From Enterovibrio baiacu (GTDB lineage Bacteria; Pseudomonadota; Gammaproteobacteria; Enterobacterales; Vibrionaceae): a stretch of DNA of 64,000 nucleotides. Below are positions 34,852 to 43,609 of this stretch, piece by piece. A program made the translations under genes and the position numbers. Where the stretch lies: assembly GCF_004120195.1 (NCBI RefSeq), contig NZ_SCHN01000010.1, forward strand, positions 219,125 through 283,124, given 5' to 3'. Position 1 is the stretch's first letter; each line of letters begins with the position of its first letter. The notes beneath the pieces were generated by a model that was not told the origin of the DNA, searched no databases, and saw only the letters and a program-made list of their open reading frames with translations.

Positions 34852-36879
34852 TCATATTCCCGTTGGACACGTTGCCGCAAAGGTGTGTTGCGGGGTGAGC
34901 ACGGCGGCTATTTTCTCATCCGCTTCGTCACTGCCGAGCTTCTTGGCTTCAAAGAAATAACTCACGGATTTCATGATGTCTTTCTCTACGATCACCCCGC
35001 GGTTGTGCCAATCTGCCAGAACGAGGTTTGCGCGAATGTTTTGCTTTCTGGCTTGTTCTAGGTAGTAATCACGCACAAGGACGATGTCACTTTCTGTGGC
35101 ATTGCCTAATTCCACTTGCGCAATGAAGTTGTTGAGCCCGCGCTTGTGGCCTTGGCTGGCGGCCTTTGCGTACCAGGTTACGGCCTCTTTCGTGTTCTCT
35201 GGTGCGTTTTCTTCGAGATACACTCCGTAGTTGTTTTGGGCACAAAAATGCCCATTTTCTGCCGCGGTTTTTAGGTAGCGAACGCGAGCTTCGTCATCAT
35301 AAAGGGGGCTTTCCTTATTGGCATAAAGACTGGAGAGAAACCAATTCGCGAGGTTTTCATTGTTGTCTGCGGCAGCAAGCAACAATGCCTTGGCCTTTTC
35401 CTCGTCGGTGTCTAATTCTCCCATGCCACGCATATAGGCTGCGCCTAACCGCATTTGCGCCCGTTGATCGCCTTGTTCATAGGCCAACTGATAGAGCTCA
35501 ACCGCTTTTACTGGGTCTTTTTCAACACCGTCACCAAACTCATAGAGTTCCCCAAGGTACGTTTGACCTTTTGCATTGTTCTGGTCGGCGGCAAGTTGAT
35601 AGTGCTTAGCGGCGGTTTCGGCATTCTTTTCAACACCATCGCCATATCGGTAAAGTATGCCTAGATTGACGTGAGCCGATGAATTTTCCAGTTCAGCCGA
35701 GCGCGAATACAATTCAAAGGCTTTGTTCAAATCTTTGGGTACGCCTTCGCCTATCTCATATTGCCACCCAAGGTTATTGAGGGCAGTGCTGTGCCCATTG
35801 TCGGCAGCTTGTTGAAGTAACGAAATGGCTTTATTAAGGTTTTTAGCCACCCCTTCCCCTTTCCGATAGAGAATCGAAAGGTTGTTTAGTGCCGAGGAAT
35901 GACCTTGGTCGGCAGCCAGTGTGTAGAGCGCAACCGCGCGCTTAGGATCTTTCTCAACGCCTAAACCTTTGCTGTAGCAATAAGCCAGCGCCCATTGTGC
36001 AGAGGCGTTTTCTTGATTTACTGAGAGGGTGTAAAAATGCACCGCTTTTTTTAAGTCAATCTCCGCGCCTTTTCCAAAGCGATACATATCCCCCAAGTGG
36101 TACTGGGCATCAGCATTGCCTTTGTTTGCCGCCAGCGTAAATAGGTTCATGGCAGCAGCTAAATCTATGAGAACGCCGTCGTCACCATATTTATACAAGA
36201 GAGCCAATTCATATTGTGCGGGGACGTACCCCTGGTTTGCAGCGAGCGTATAAAAATACTCTGCTTTCACTGCGTCTTTAGGCAAGTTTTCTCCCGCCTC
36301 GTAGATGGATCCTAAATTGGTTTGCGCCCAAGCAATCCCTTTCCATGCCGCGCGCTCATAGAGTGAGATAGCCTTCTTCTCATCTTTCGCCACGCCGACG
36401 CCATTATAGGTTAGCCAACCCAAGGTATATAAGGCTTCGGCATGATCGACTGCGACCAATTTATTGAGTTGAGGTAACGCTTTAGTCGCCCAATACTGTG
36501 CGCCATCCTCATCTTTTGGCCCAATTAACCCGCGCCATAGAAACTTGGCTACGGCTGCCTGAGCAAGGGGGTTTTCATCGTTTGCCGCTGCGAGATAGGC
36601 AACATATGCCGCTTCATCGTCGTTACCATGGAAATACTCACGTTGACCGATTTTGAAGTTTTCATCATCAAGGTAATCGGTATCACTGGATTTAGCGGTG
36701 AGGTATTCGTAGAAAGAGACAATGGGTGGAACGGCTTGAGACAAGGCGATAACCACCGCCGTGATGATAATGATGGATGCGCCAATTGGGTGATTAGCAA
36801 CGCGCTTTTTTAAGCGAGATACTAAGTCTTCTTTTGGGGGGACAGTGACTTGGTTTTCATTGATATCTTGATGGCTCAT
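34852..36879 (-). CDS. Membrane-anchored Sel1/TPR-repeat protein
   Basis: A 675-residue protein with a basic cytoplasmic N terminus, one hydrophobic anchor at about 35-55 (IIIITAVVIALSQAV), and then many Sel1-like repeats of ~36 residues (for example AQYHLGDMYRFGKGAEIDLK, ALNNLSILYRKGEGVAKNLN). Fourteen or so units fill residues ~120-650. Such solenoids bind protein partners, often in envelope stress or secretion. It ends in a Cys-containing tail (ATCPTGI). There is no partner gene beside it. Confidence 0.88.
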   Translation of the reverse strand: MSHQDINENQVTVPPKEDLVSRLKKRVANHPIGASIIIITAVVIALSQAVPPIVSFYEYLTAKSSDTDYLDDENFKIGQREYFHGNDDEAAYVAYLAAANDENPLAQAAVAKFLWRGLIGPKDEDGAQYWATKALPQLNKLVAVDHAEALYTLGWLTYNGVGVAKDEKKAISLYERAAWKGIAWAQTNLGSIYEAGENLPKDAVKAEYFYTLAANQGYVPAQYELALLYKYGDDGVLIDLAAAMNLFTLAANKGNADAQYHLGDMYRFGKGAEIDLKKAVHFYTLSVNQENASAQWALAYCYSKGLGVEKDPKRAVALYTLAADQGHSSALNNLSILYRKGEGVAKNLNKAISLLQQAADNGHSTALNNLGWQYEIGEGVPKDLNKAFELYSRSAELENSSAHVNLGILYRYGDGVEKNAETAAKHYQLAADQNNAKGQTYLGELYEFGDGVEKDPVKAVELYQLAYEQGDQRAQMRLGAAYMRGMGELDTDEEKAKALLLAAADNNENLANWFLSSLYANKESPLYDDEARVRYLKTAAENGHFCAQNNYGVYLEENAPENTKEAVTWYAKAASQGHKRGLNNFIAQVELGNATESDIVLVRDYYLEQARKQNIRANLVLADWHNRGVIVEKDIMKSVSYFFEAKKLGSDEADEKIAAVLTPQHTFAATCPTGI

Positions 36880-37006
36880 TCAACAACTCCCAACGGCGTA
36901 TCTCATCAAATACAATAGACAGTATTGGCATGTTTGCGAGAGTGGGCTGTCCACATTTCAGGAATTTACAGTGGAGAAAATTATGCAACTGGGTGATTTA
37001 AGACAA

Positions 37007-37042
37007 TAAAAAAAGAGCCCAATTCCGTTGGGCTCTTTTACG
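37007..37042 (-). terminator. Terminator after the ammonium transporter gene
   Basis: AAAGAGCCCAA/TTGGGCTCTTT stem with a five-base loop. On the minus strand it is followed by a run of T residues, 25 bases after the amt stop codon. Confidence 0.9.
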
Positions 37043-37066
37043 TTTTGTTGTGTTCGTGTTTAGCAA

Positions 37067-38275
37067 TTAGTCTTCTGAGGTGGACGCAATCTTATGAATG
37101 GCCAAGTCAGCGCCGTTGTATTCGTCTTCTTCTGTCATGCGAATACCCGCTGTTTTATCGACCGCCGTGTAAACAATCCAACCGCCAACAAAGGCAACAA
37201 CCACGCCTGCTATCGTACCGATAAGCTGAGACATAAAGCTTACGCCGCCTAAGCCCCCCAAGGCTTCCAAACCGAAGATACCTGCAGCGAGGCCGCCCCA
37301 CATGCCACACACACCGTGCAATGGCCAAACACCCAACACGTCATCAATTTTGAAACGGTTTTGCGTCAAGGTGAACAACCAAACAAACAGCGCACCTGCA
37401 ACGCCACCCGTGAAGAGTGCACCAATTGGGTGCATCAAGTCAGAGCCCGCACACACGGCTACCAATCCTGCGAGTGGACCGTTGTGAAGGAAACCTGGGT
37501 CATTTTTACCTACCACGAGTGACGCAACGATGCCGCCGACCATTGCCATTAAGGTGTTCACCGCAACCAAACCGCTGATGCCGTCGAGCGTTTGTGCGGA
37601 CATGACGTTAAAGCCAAACCAACCGATGGTAAGAATCCATGCGCCGAGGGCAAGGAAAGGAATGTTTGATGGGGCAAATGCAATCAAACGGTCGCCACGG
37701 TAGCGGCCTTTACGCACACCAAGAATAAGCACGGCAGCAAGTGCAATCCACCCGCCCACAGCGTGGACGACGACTGAGCCTGCGAAATCATGGAAGGCCG
37801 CGCCAAATGTCGCTTCTAGCCAGTCTTGGAAACCAAAATTACCGTTCCAGATAAGACCTTCGAAAAACGGATAAACAAATGCCACGATGGCTGCTGCTGC
37901 AATCAGCATTGGCGTAAACTTCGCGCGCTCTGCGACACCACCCGAAATAATGGCAGGGATGGCGGCGGCGAAAGTCATCAAGAAAAAGAATTTAACTAAC
38001 TCATAACCATTGTTGGCGGAGAGGGTTTCTGCGCTGCTGAAAAAGGTGGTGTCGTAGGCTACCCAGTAGCCAATGAAAAAGTAAGCGAGGGCTGAAAAAC
38101 CGAAGTCTGACATGATTTTAACCAGTGCATTCACCTGGTTACGGTGTCTGACGGTGCCGACTTCTAAAAAGGCAAATCCGGCGTGCATGGCCAAAACCAT
38201 GATGGCACCCATCAAGATAAAGAGCGTGTTCGCGCTTTCGGTCAGCGTTTGAATCGCGCTACTGATATTTTCCAC
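37067..38275 (-). CDS. amt: Ammonium transporter (Amt family)
   Basis: From GTG 38275 the protein has 402 residues, the usual Amt length. AGAGG lies 8 bases upstream. An open frame to 38446 would run through the sigma-54 promoter, so I reject it. Motifs include LAMHAGFAFLEVGTVR, the pore-lining twin-His region FHDFAGSVVVHAVGG, and LMHPIGALFTGGVAG. It carries about eleven helices. It takes up ammonium, or NH3 derived from it, across the inner membrane. A canonical -24/-12 promoter and two NtrC-type sites precede it, so expression should rise on nitrogen limitation. No glnK lies next to it. Confidence 0.93.
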   Translation of the reverse strand: MENISSAIQTLTESANTLFILMGAIMVLAMHAGFAFLEVGTVRHRNQVNALVKIMSDFGFSALAYFFIGYWVAYDTTFFSSAETLSANNGYELVKFFFLMTFAAAIPAIISGGVAERAKFTPMLIAAAAIVAFVYPFFEGLIWNGNFGFQDWLEATFGAAFHDFAGSVVVHAVGGWIALAAVLILGVRKGRYRGDRLIAFAPSNIPFLALGAWILTIGWFGFNVMSAQTLDGISGLVAVNTLMAMVGGIVASLVVGKNDPGFLHNGPLAGLVAVCAGSDLMHPIGALFTGGVAGALFVWLFTLTQNRFKIDDVLGVWPLHGVCGMWGGLAAGIFGLEALGGLGGVSFMSQLIGTIAGVVVAFVGGWIVYTAVDKTAGIRMTEEDEYNGADLAIHKIASTSED

Positions 38276-38324
38276 AATGTTTTCCTCTACTTCCTTGAGA
38301 ACAAATTTTCCTAGTGGGTGGTCA

Positions 38325-38340
38325 AGCACGAATCGTGCCG
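38325..38340 (-). promoter_or_regulatory. Sigma-54 (-24/-12) promoter of amt
   Basis: On the minus strand the sequence CGGCACGATTCGTGCT has GG, ten bases, then GC, as required by RpoN, and GGCACG matches the -24 consensus TGGCACG exactly from its second base. Initiation would fall about 12 bases downstream, some 40 bases before the GTG start. Confidence 0.75.
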
Positions 38341-38365
38341 AGTTGATCAAATAGGGTGCAAGGAA

Positions 38366-38380
38366 ACACCAATAGGGTGC
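38366..38380. promoter_or_regulatory. NtrC-type site, proximal
   Basis: ACACC-AATAG-GGTGC on the plus strand (GCACC-CTATT-GGTGT on the minus strand) fits GCACC-N5-GGTGC with one mismatch. It lies about 26 bases upstream of the -24 element. Confidence 0.55.
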
Positions 38381-38506
38381 GCTTTGTTTATAAAATATTG
38401 ATATTAAAAGAATATAAAATCGCCCCGCATTGAATGAATTGCACAAATCGTTAACGTGCGTATAACGTTGAATGCATCATGCTTGTGCAATGAAAAGGTG
38501 TTGTAC

Positions 38507-38521
38507 GCACCAAAATGGTGC
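38507..38521. promoter_or_regulatory. NtrC-type enhancer, distal
   Basis: GCACCAAAATGGTGC is a perfect GCACC-N5-GGTGC dyad, the established NtrC consensus. It lies about 170 bases upstream of the sigma-54 promoter, a normal distance for an enhancer. Confidence 0.8.
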
Positions 38522-38649
38522 TTTAGCAGGAAGGCCGAATAGGGAAGAGGGTTTAGGCGGTATGTGTGTTGTCGGTTTCAAGATCAAAGAAAGCACACTC
38601 GCGATGGCCAAGTATGCTTTCTGGACCGGTAAATGTCGGATGGCGTGCG

Positions 38650-39459
38650 CTAAATCGCGTTCCAATCACTCAATTCAACACAATCACCTTGGTAAATCAC
38701 TGTGCTGTTTGGATCGTTGGTTTCTGTCACCAATAGCTCCGAGCTGTTTTTCAGTGCTTTCCATTCTGTAGGGCTCATAAAGCGCGTGTCGTTGATGCGT
38801 CTTAGTGTGTCTATGGGGTTTAGTTTTCCGCTCGCTTTATCACGCATCCACACCATCGCCGTCTCGGACGGCAGATTGGTTTCCCGCAGGTTTCGTTGTA
38901 AACGGATTGTGGATTCACCAGGCTTCGCGCCTTGATATGCCACCAATGCGAATTGATTTTCTTCAATGTTAGACGACATCATCGCGAAGTAGGCTGCGGG
39001 TTGAACGCGCGAAATCAGAGATGTTGTCTGTGTGGACTCGCTTGTAGGGATGACAGGATCAGGCGTCATTATGGGTCTGATGAACATTCCTAGCATGAGC
39101 GCACATGCAAACCCAACAGGCGTAAACCATGCTGGCCATCGACGAGTTGGTTGGCTTGCCTCTAGGTGAGGGGCGTTCCCGTGCGTCCGTGGCAACAGCG
39201 CGAGAGAAATGCGATCCCACACTTTTGGGGGGGCGGGTGAAAACCCCTGTTCGTCGAGGTGATCATCCATTGATGGCGTTAGCCCACTAAAGTGCTTTTG
39301 CCAATGGGCGATGTTTTCCCACCATGTTGGATCTTGTTGAATCAATTGTTCGAGTCGGCGGCGAACGCGCGGTGTCAACGTACCTAAAACGTACTGCGCA
39401 GCGAGTCTGTCGCGAACCTCGAATGCCGCATAGCGTTTGGCTGTTATTCGGTTAGGCAT
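38650..39459 (-). CDS. Anti-sigma factor (RskA-like, single membrane anchor)
   Basis: Residues ~1-80 form a zinc-free anti-sigma domain of the RskA/ChrR-like type (AAQYVLGTLTPRVRRRLEQL). One hydrophobic helix at about 115-135 follows (FTPVGFACALMLGMFI), then a periplasmic domain with VAYQGAKPGESTIRLQR. Its ATG at 39459 overlaps the sigma gene by 16 bases in another frame, with GCAGGAG upstream inside the sigma gene. It should hold the ECF sigma factor inactive until an envelope signal appears. Cotranscription is near certain. Confidence 0.88.
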   Translation of the reverse strand: MPNRITAKRYAAFEVRDRLAAQYVLGTLTPRVRRRLEQLIQQDPTWWENIAHWQKHFSGLTPSMDDHLDEQGFSPAPPKVWDRISLALLPRTHGNAPHLEASQPTRRWPAWFTPVGFACALMLGMFIRPIMTPDPVIPTSESTQTTSLISRVQPAAYFAMMSSNIEENQFALVAYQGAKPGESTIRLQRNLRETNLPSETAMVWMRDKASGKLNPIDTLRRINDTRFMSPTEWKALKNSSELLVTETNDPNSTVIYQGDCVELSDWNAI

Positions 39460-39986
39460 CGTTTTAACTCCTGCAGTCCGCGTCTGATCCATGACTTCAC
39501 TGTACCCAGTGGCGAATTGATGTGCTCAACGATTTCTTGGTGTGTCATGCCGTGTTGATAGGCAAGCACGATGGCGTTGCGTTTTTCATAAGGCAACGCC
39601 TCGAGACACAGATCGAGGCGTTGAGGCTCCTTCGTATTTGTCGATGATGGGCTATCATCCGCTACCGTTTCTCGGGAAAGAAGCGTCGAATCCGCATCGT
39701 TTTGTTGTCGCCGTCGTCGTTGGCGTAGCTCATCAATGGCAAGGTTTCTCATGCTTTGGCAAAGCCACGCCCACGGGTGTTCAACCGGATGACGTTTGGC
39801 GTTAAACCAAAGCTTTAAAAAACCTTCTTGGAGGAGGTCTGCGGCGAGTTGATCATCTCGCACGATGGATTTTACTAAGCTGAAAAGTCGCGCATTCGTC
39901 AGAGCATAAAGCGCCTCGAAAGCCTCTCGGTCTCGAAGCGCTATGCGTGAGAGTAGCGATGTTAGCTGCTGTTTATCGACGCTCAC
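39444..39986 (-). CDS. ECF-type RNA polymerase sigma factor
   Basis: A 180-residue two-domain sigma factor. Region 2 (FEALYALTNARLFSLVKSIV, DLLQEGFLKLWFNAKR) and region 4 (LPYEKRNAIVLAYQHGMTHQ, GTVKSWIRRGLQELK) are clear, and there is no region 3. It lies between the COG4315-type gene (9-base gap) and its overlapping anti-sigma gene, so the three form one operon. The target promoters are unknown; self-regulation is typical of ECF systems. Confidence 0.92.
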   Translation of the reverse strand: MSVDKQQLTSLLSRIALRDREAFEALYALTNARLFSLVKSIVRDDQLAADLLQEGFLKLWFNAKRHPVEHPWAWLCQSMRNLAIDELRQRRRRQQNDADSTLLSRETVADDSPSSTNTKEPQRLDLCLEALPYEKRNAIVLAYQHGMTHQEIVEHINSPLGTVKSWIRRGLQELKRCLTE

Positions 39987-39995
39987 TGAATGTCC

Positions 39996-40706
39996 TTATT
40001 GCTGTACGATATGCCAAACGTTTTTCACTCCATGACCGGTCGTGTCGCCGGGTGCCTTATCTTTAAACCATAGATACAAAGGCTTGTTATTGTGCATCCA
40101 TTGGTATGTGCCATCTGCTCTTTCTGTGATACCAAAGCCCCCCGAAAGAGAAAGCGTGCTGATGCCTTGAGATGCCAGGGTTGATGGAACGAGGGCTGGC
40201 GGCCATTTCACCGCGCAATCGCCATAACATGTCGATTTACCGTCTATGTCTTTATCAAATGTGTAGAGGGTGCGGTTGTTCTCATCAACAATGAAGCGTG
40301 CCTTGCCCGCGCTGTAGAGCTTGAGTGACACATCATCTGCACGTGCCAATGGCCATACCCCTTTGATGCCGGCACCAGAGATGTCTCCGCGTTTCTTGTC
40401 ATTTATCCAGCGGTAAAGTGGTTGCCCATCTTTGGTCCACTGCTTGCTGCCATCAGCCCGACGAATCGTTGAAAAGCCTTCTTCTTCAGCAAAGAGTGCG
40501 TTGTTTGCTTGGTCCGCGAGCAATGGTGGCCATTTTGCAGCACATCCGTCATTACAATTCGATACGTTTGGCACATCCTTCGCAAAGGTATACAAGGTTC
40601 TACCCTTCGCATCGACATAGACGTCGCCAATGTCAGTGTCTTGTTTGATCGCAGCGGCAGAGGCCAGCGCTGGAAAAAGTAGAGCCAATAAAGTCCAGTG
40701 TTTCAT
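39996..40706 (-). CDS. Secreted COG4315-type repeat protein
   Basis: The first 18 residues are a signal peptide ending in ASA. The mature part has tandem units of the secreted Yx(FWY)xxD family: LYTFAKDVPNVSNCNDGC-AAKWPP and LYTFDKDIDGKSTCYGDC-AVKWPP, each with GxWPLAR or similar strands. The Cys pairs could form disulfides or bind metal. It is the first gene of the sigma/anti-sigma operon, so it may be the envelope target or sensor for the ECF system. The role of COG4315 is not known. Confidence 0.85.
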   Translation of the reverse strand: MKHWTLLALLFPALASAAAIKQDTDIGDVYVDAKGRTLYTFAKDVPNVSNCNDGCAAKWPPLLADQANNALFAEEEGFSTIRRADGSKQWTKDGQPLYRWINDKKRGDISGAGIKGVWPLARADDVSLKLYSAGKARFIVDENNRTLYTFDKDIDGKSTCYGDCAVKWPPALVPSTLASQGISTLSLSGGFGITERADGTYQWMHNNKPLYLWFKDKAPGDTTGHGVKNVWHIVQQ

Positions 40707-40896
40707 TTATTTATCCTTTCAAAGTACTTCGGTGTCGAAGTGGTAAGCGCATTGCTTTTTCTCACGGCCATGTGAAAAGAGTTTTCAAGATAAGAGACGA
40801 CGGGGTTTGGGATTTAGATGCAGGGCAGATGAAAAAATAGGGATAAGAAGGAAAGCAAGGTCAGAAGCATTTGTTGAAAAGAGGCGTTATGTCGAT

Positions 40897-40938
40897 ACAA
40901 AAAAGCCCAAGTCCTCAGTGATAGATTTCTTGAGCTTT
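40897..40938 (-). terminator. Terminator after murQ
   Basis: On the minus strand, AAAGCTCAAG pairs with CTTGGGCTTT (one G-T) around a 17-base loop and is followed by TTTTTT. It lies 35 bases downstream of the murQ stop codon. Confidence 0.8.
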
Positions 40939-40972
40939 AGGCGCTGACGTTACATTCAGCTTTTGTCGAGGG

Positions 40973-41875
40973 TTACTTGGCGTTCAATGCGGCGCGGATA
41001 AAACCATTGTGTTGTTCAAGACGCGCTTTTGCTTCTGATGCATCAATCTCTGCCAATAGCATCAAGATGGCGGTTTTACAGTGGCGATGGCAGGCATTGA
41101 GTGCAGCTTCTGCCTCTTCTGAGCTTGCGTCTGTTGCTTCCACCACAATGTTCACTTGGCGCTGAACCAGTTTTGCGTTGGTGGCTTCCACATCGACCAT
41201 CAAGTTACCATATACCTTGCCGCTGCGAATCATCGCGCCGCTGGTGAGCATGTTGAGCACCAACTTCTGCGCCGTGCCCGCTTTCATGCGTGAAGAGCCT
41301 GTGACCACTTCAGGGCCAACGATGGGAGTGATGGCGATATCGGCTTCATCCACCATCGCACACTGCGGATTACACGCAATCGCAATGACGGTCGCGCCCA
41401 GCGTTTTTGCATAGCGCATACCGCCCAACACATAAGGTGTTCTGCCGCTTGCGGCAATGCCGACAACGACGTCCTTGCTTGTTAAAACCAGCTCTTCAAG
41501 GTTGCGTTGACCCAACTCGGCGTTGTCTTCGGCGTTTTCGACCGCTTTCAAAATTGCTGGGTGACCACCCGCAATCAAGCCGACAACCATCTCTGGTTTT
41601 GTGCCATACGTTGGGGGGCATTCGCTGGCGTCTAAAATGCCTAATCGGCCAGATGTGCCCGCGCCCATGTAAATCAAACGGCCTTGGTTTTCGAAGGCTT
41701 TGGTGATGGTATCAACCGCGAGGGCAATATTGGGTAACTGCGCTTCCACGGCGAGCGCAACTTTCTGATCTTCTTGATTGATCACCGTTAGCATGTCCAG
41801 TGTCGATAAGGTATCGATGTCTGCACTGGCGGCATTTCGACTTTCAGTGACTAAGCGGGTTAAATCAATCTTCAT
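40973..41875 (-). CDS. murQ: N-acetylmuramic acid 6-phosphate etherase
   Basis: A 300-residue SIS-domain enzyme. [26 protein letters not shown] and [15 protein letters not shown] are diagnostic of MurQ. It cleaves the lactyl ether of MurNAc-6-phosphate, giving GlcNAc-6-phosphate and D-lactate in cell-wall recycling. ATG 41875 gives the family length; the frame is open for 48 more codons without a ribosome site. Neither the MurP transporter nor anmK is next to it. It is divergent from rlmC. Confidence 0.93.
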   Translation of the reverse strand: MKIDLTRLVTESRNAASADIDTLSTLDMLTVINQEDQKVALAVEAQLPNIALAVDTITKAFENQGRLIYMGAGTSGRLGILDASECPPTYGTKPEMVVGLIAGGHPAILKAVENAEDNAELGQRNLEELVLTSKDVVVGIAASGRTPYVLGGMRYAKTLGATVIAIACNPQCAMVDEADIAITPIVGPEVVTGSSRMKAGTAQKLVLNMLTSGAMIRSGKVYGNLMVDVEATNAKLVQRQVNIVVEATDASSEEAEAALNACHRHCKTAILMLLAEIDASEAKARLEQHNGFIRAALNAK

Positions 41876-42085
41876 TGTGGATCTCTCGTCATCATGATGG
41901 TGATCAGTATTCCTTATAGGCATGGGAAACCACAACGATTTTTTGCGCGATTCGCAAAGCTGAAATGCATCGGTTTGCATGGGTTTCCTACCATGAGAAT
42001 TATTGATTAATACGAGCAATAACTCGAATGGTCATTTTTTCCCAGAAGCATAGACTTGCGTTTTTTTCTTGGCGGTAGAGCCCCT

Positions 42086-43255
42086 ATGCAGTGCAAATTC
42101 TACGATCAACACCAGTGCCGTTCTTGCGAACTTAGCCATGTACCCTACATGGAACAGGTCGCGCAGAAAGATCAGGCATTGAAATCATTGTTTGAAAACC
42201 GAATGCCTACGCAATGGTTGCCACCTGTGCTGAGTGAAGAAACGGGCTGTCGAAATAAAGCCAAGATGGTGGTGTTGGGGGCGGCGCATGCGCCCGTGCT
42301 AGGCGCTGATGTTAAAAGCACCGGTGCAAAAAGTGTCGATGCGAAGTGCGGCGATCCTATTGAGCTGGTGAGCCTGACACATTGCCCTTTGTATACCGAA
42401 GACATGCAAGCACTGTTGGCGTATCTGCAAGATTGGATCCGCGTCGCAGGTATTCCGCCGTACAACAAAACCAAGAAAAAAGGCGAACTGAAATACATTC
42501 TGCTCACGCGTAGCGATCATAGTGGCGAATTTATGCTGCGTTTTGTGTTGCGCAGCCGTGATGCATTGCCACGTATTGAAGCCAACTTGGAAAGGTTAAA
42601 AACCGCGTTTCCAACCCTACGCGTGGTGACGGTGAACCTTCAACCGATTCATATGGCGCGATTGGAAGGGGAAGAAGAAATCTTCCTGACAGAGGCAGAA
42701 CATTTGGTTGAGCGTTTTAACGATGTGCCGCTGGTGGTGCGTCCTAAAAGCTTCTTCCAAACCAACCCCAAAGTTGCAGCGCAACTGTATGCGACCGCGC
42801 GTGAGTGGGTAAAAGAGATTGCGCCAAAACACATGTGGGATTTGTTCTGCGGTGTGGGTGGTTTTGCGCTGCACTGCGCGAGTGTCACTGATACCGTTAC
42901 TGGCATTGAGATTGAACCTGAAGCGATTGCCAGTGCAAAACGGTCTGCCGCGGAAATGGGGATCACGAACCTGAATTTTGATGCGCTCGATTCTGCCAAA
43001 TTCTCTGAAATGCAGAACACCGCGCCTGATTTGGTGCTGGTGAACCCGCCGCGCCGTGGTTTGGGCAAGGCCCTTGTTGAGCAGTTGGTCGAACTTGCTC
43101 CACAACACATTCTCTATTCAAGCTGCAATCCCGACACGCTGCGCGCTGACATTGAAGCGATGCCTTCTTACTCGGTAAAACGCCTGCAATGGTTTGATAT
43201 GTTCCCTCACACAGAACATGCGGAAGTCATGGTGTTGCTGGAAAATAAAAAGTAA
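42086..43255 (+). CDS. rlmC: 23S rRNA (uracil(747)-C5)-methyltransferase RlmC
   Basis: From ATG 42086 the protein opens [14 protein letters not shown], with the Cys cluster for the Fe-S center (Cys3, Cys11, Cys14, then a Cys near 105). The C-terminal SAM domain shows [16 protein letters not shown] and [10 protein letters not shown], and the catalytic Cys is in [12 protein letters not shown]-type [10 protein letters not shown] is also characteristic. It methylates U747 of 23S rRNA. The extra 10-residue frame start upstream is unlikely. A region near 85-100 ([14 protein letters not shown]) is a small insertion relative to the E. coli protein. A strong terminator follows at 43325. Confidence 0.93.
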   Translation: MQCKFYDQHQCRSCELSHVPYMEQVAQKDQALKSLFENRMPTQWLPPVLSEETGCRNKAKMVVLGAAHAPVLGADVKSTGAKSVDAKCGDPIELVSLTHCPLYTEDMQALLAYLQDWIRVAGIPPYNKTKKKGELKYILLTRSDHSGEFMLRFVLRSRDALPRIEANLERLKTAFPTLRVVTVNLQPIHMARLEGEEEIFLTEAEHLVERFNDVPLVVRPKSFFQTNPKVAAQLYATAREWVKEIAPKHMWDLFCGVGGFALHCASVTDTVTGIEIEPEAIASAKRSAAEMGITNLNFDALDSAKFSEMQNTAPDLVLVNPPRRGLGKALVEQLVELAPQHILYSSCNPDTLRADIEAMPSYSVKRLQWFDMFPHTEHAEVMVLLENKK

Positions 43256-43609
43256 CAAAGGCTGGAAGGCGAGAAAAGAAAATCGACCGATAGTCTTTTG
43301 ACTTTATTACGCGAATTGACATGAAAAAAGCCATGAATACACCGTCTTAATTCATGGCTTTTCTTTTTTCTCCTACATTTTCTTGTGGCGAAATCTTCGT
43401 GCATTACGCCCCCCCGAACTCGTGAGAAACGTAAAACCCTGTTCTTGGGATCTCGTGTTGAAGAAGTGGCGTTGTAGCAATTTTAATAAATTGCTGGGCA
43501 TTTATTTCTATAAAACAATCAAATACATCTCACTATGTGGACACATTTCTCGACATCCTTTGCGTAGAGTTTCTCTGCAATTCATCGAATGAATCAAAGG
43601 ATGCTCGAA
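43256..43609. other. Intergenic stretch: terminator then AT-rich leader
   Basis: The rlmC terminator is at 43325. After it lie about 240 bases of AT-rich DNA with no supported gene, presumably the promoter of the metalloprotease gene. AAAGGA at 43596 is the best ribosome site for ATG 43610. Confidence 0.5.
43325..43369 (+). terminator. Terminator after rlmC
   Basis: AAAAGCCATGAAT/ATTCATGGCTTTT stem of 13 bp around an 11-base loop followed by a T-rich tail. Confidence 0.9.

Larger units (their letters stand above)
38276..38649. other. Non-coding control region of amt
   Basis: This 374-base gap contains the sigma-54 promoter and the two NtrC-type sites listed separately. Near the anti-sigma end, AGAAAGCA/TGCTTTCT at 38588-38622 can form an 8-bp hairpin without a T-run. 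I see no gene. Confidence 0.6.

Noticed and set aside
38276..38446. N-terminal extension of the ammonium transporter
   Set aside because: The frame is open but contains the sigma-54 promoter and has no conserved residues; the GTG at 38275 has a good ribosome site.
43383..43592. 69-residue plus-strand frame after rlmC
   Set aside because: It has no ribosome site or family match and overlaps the start region of the protease gene in the leader.
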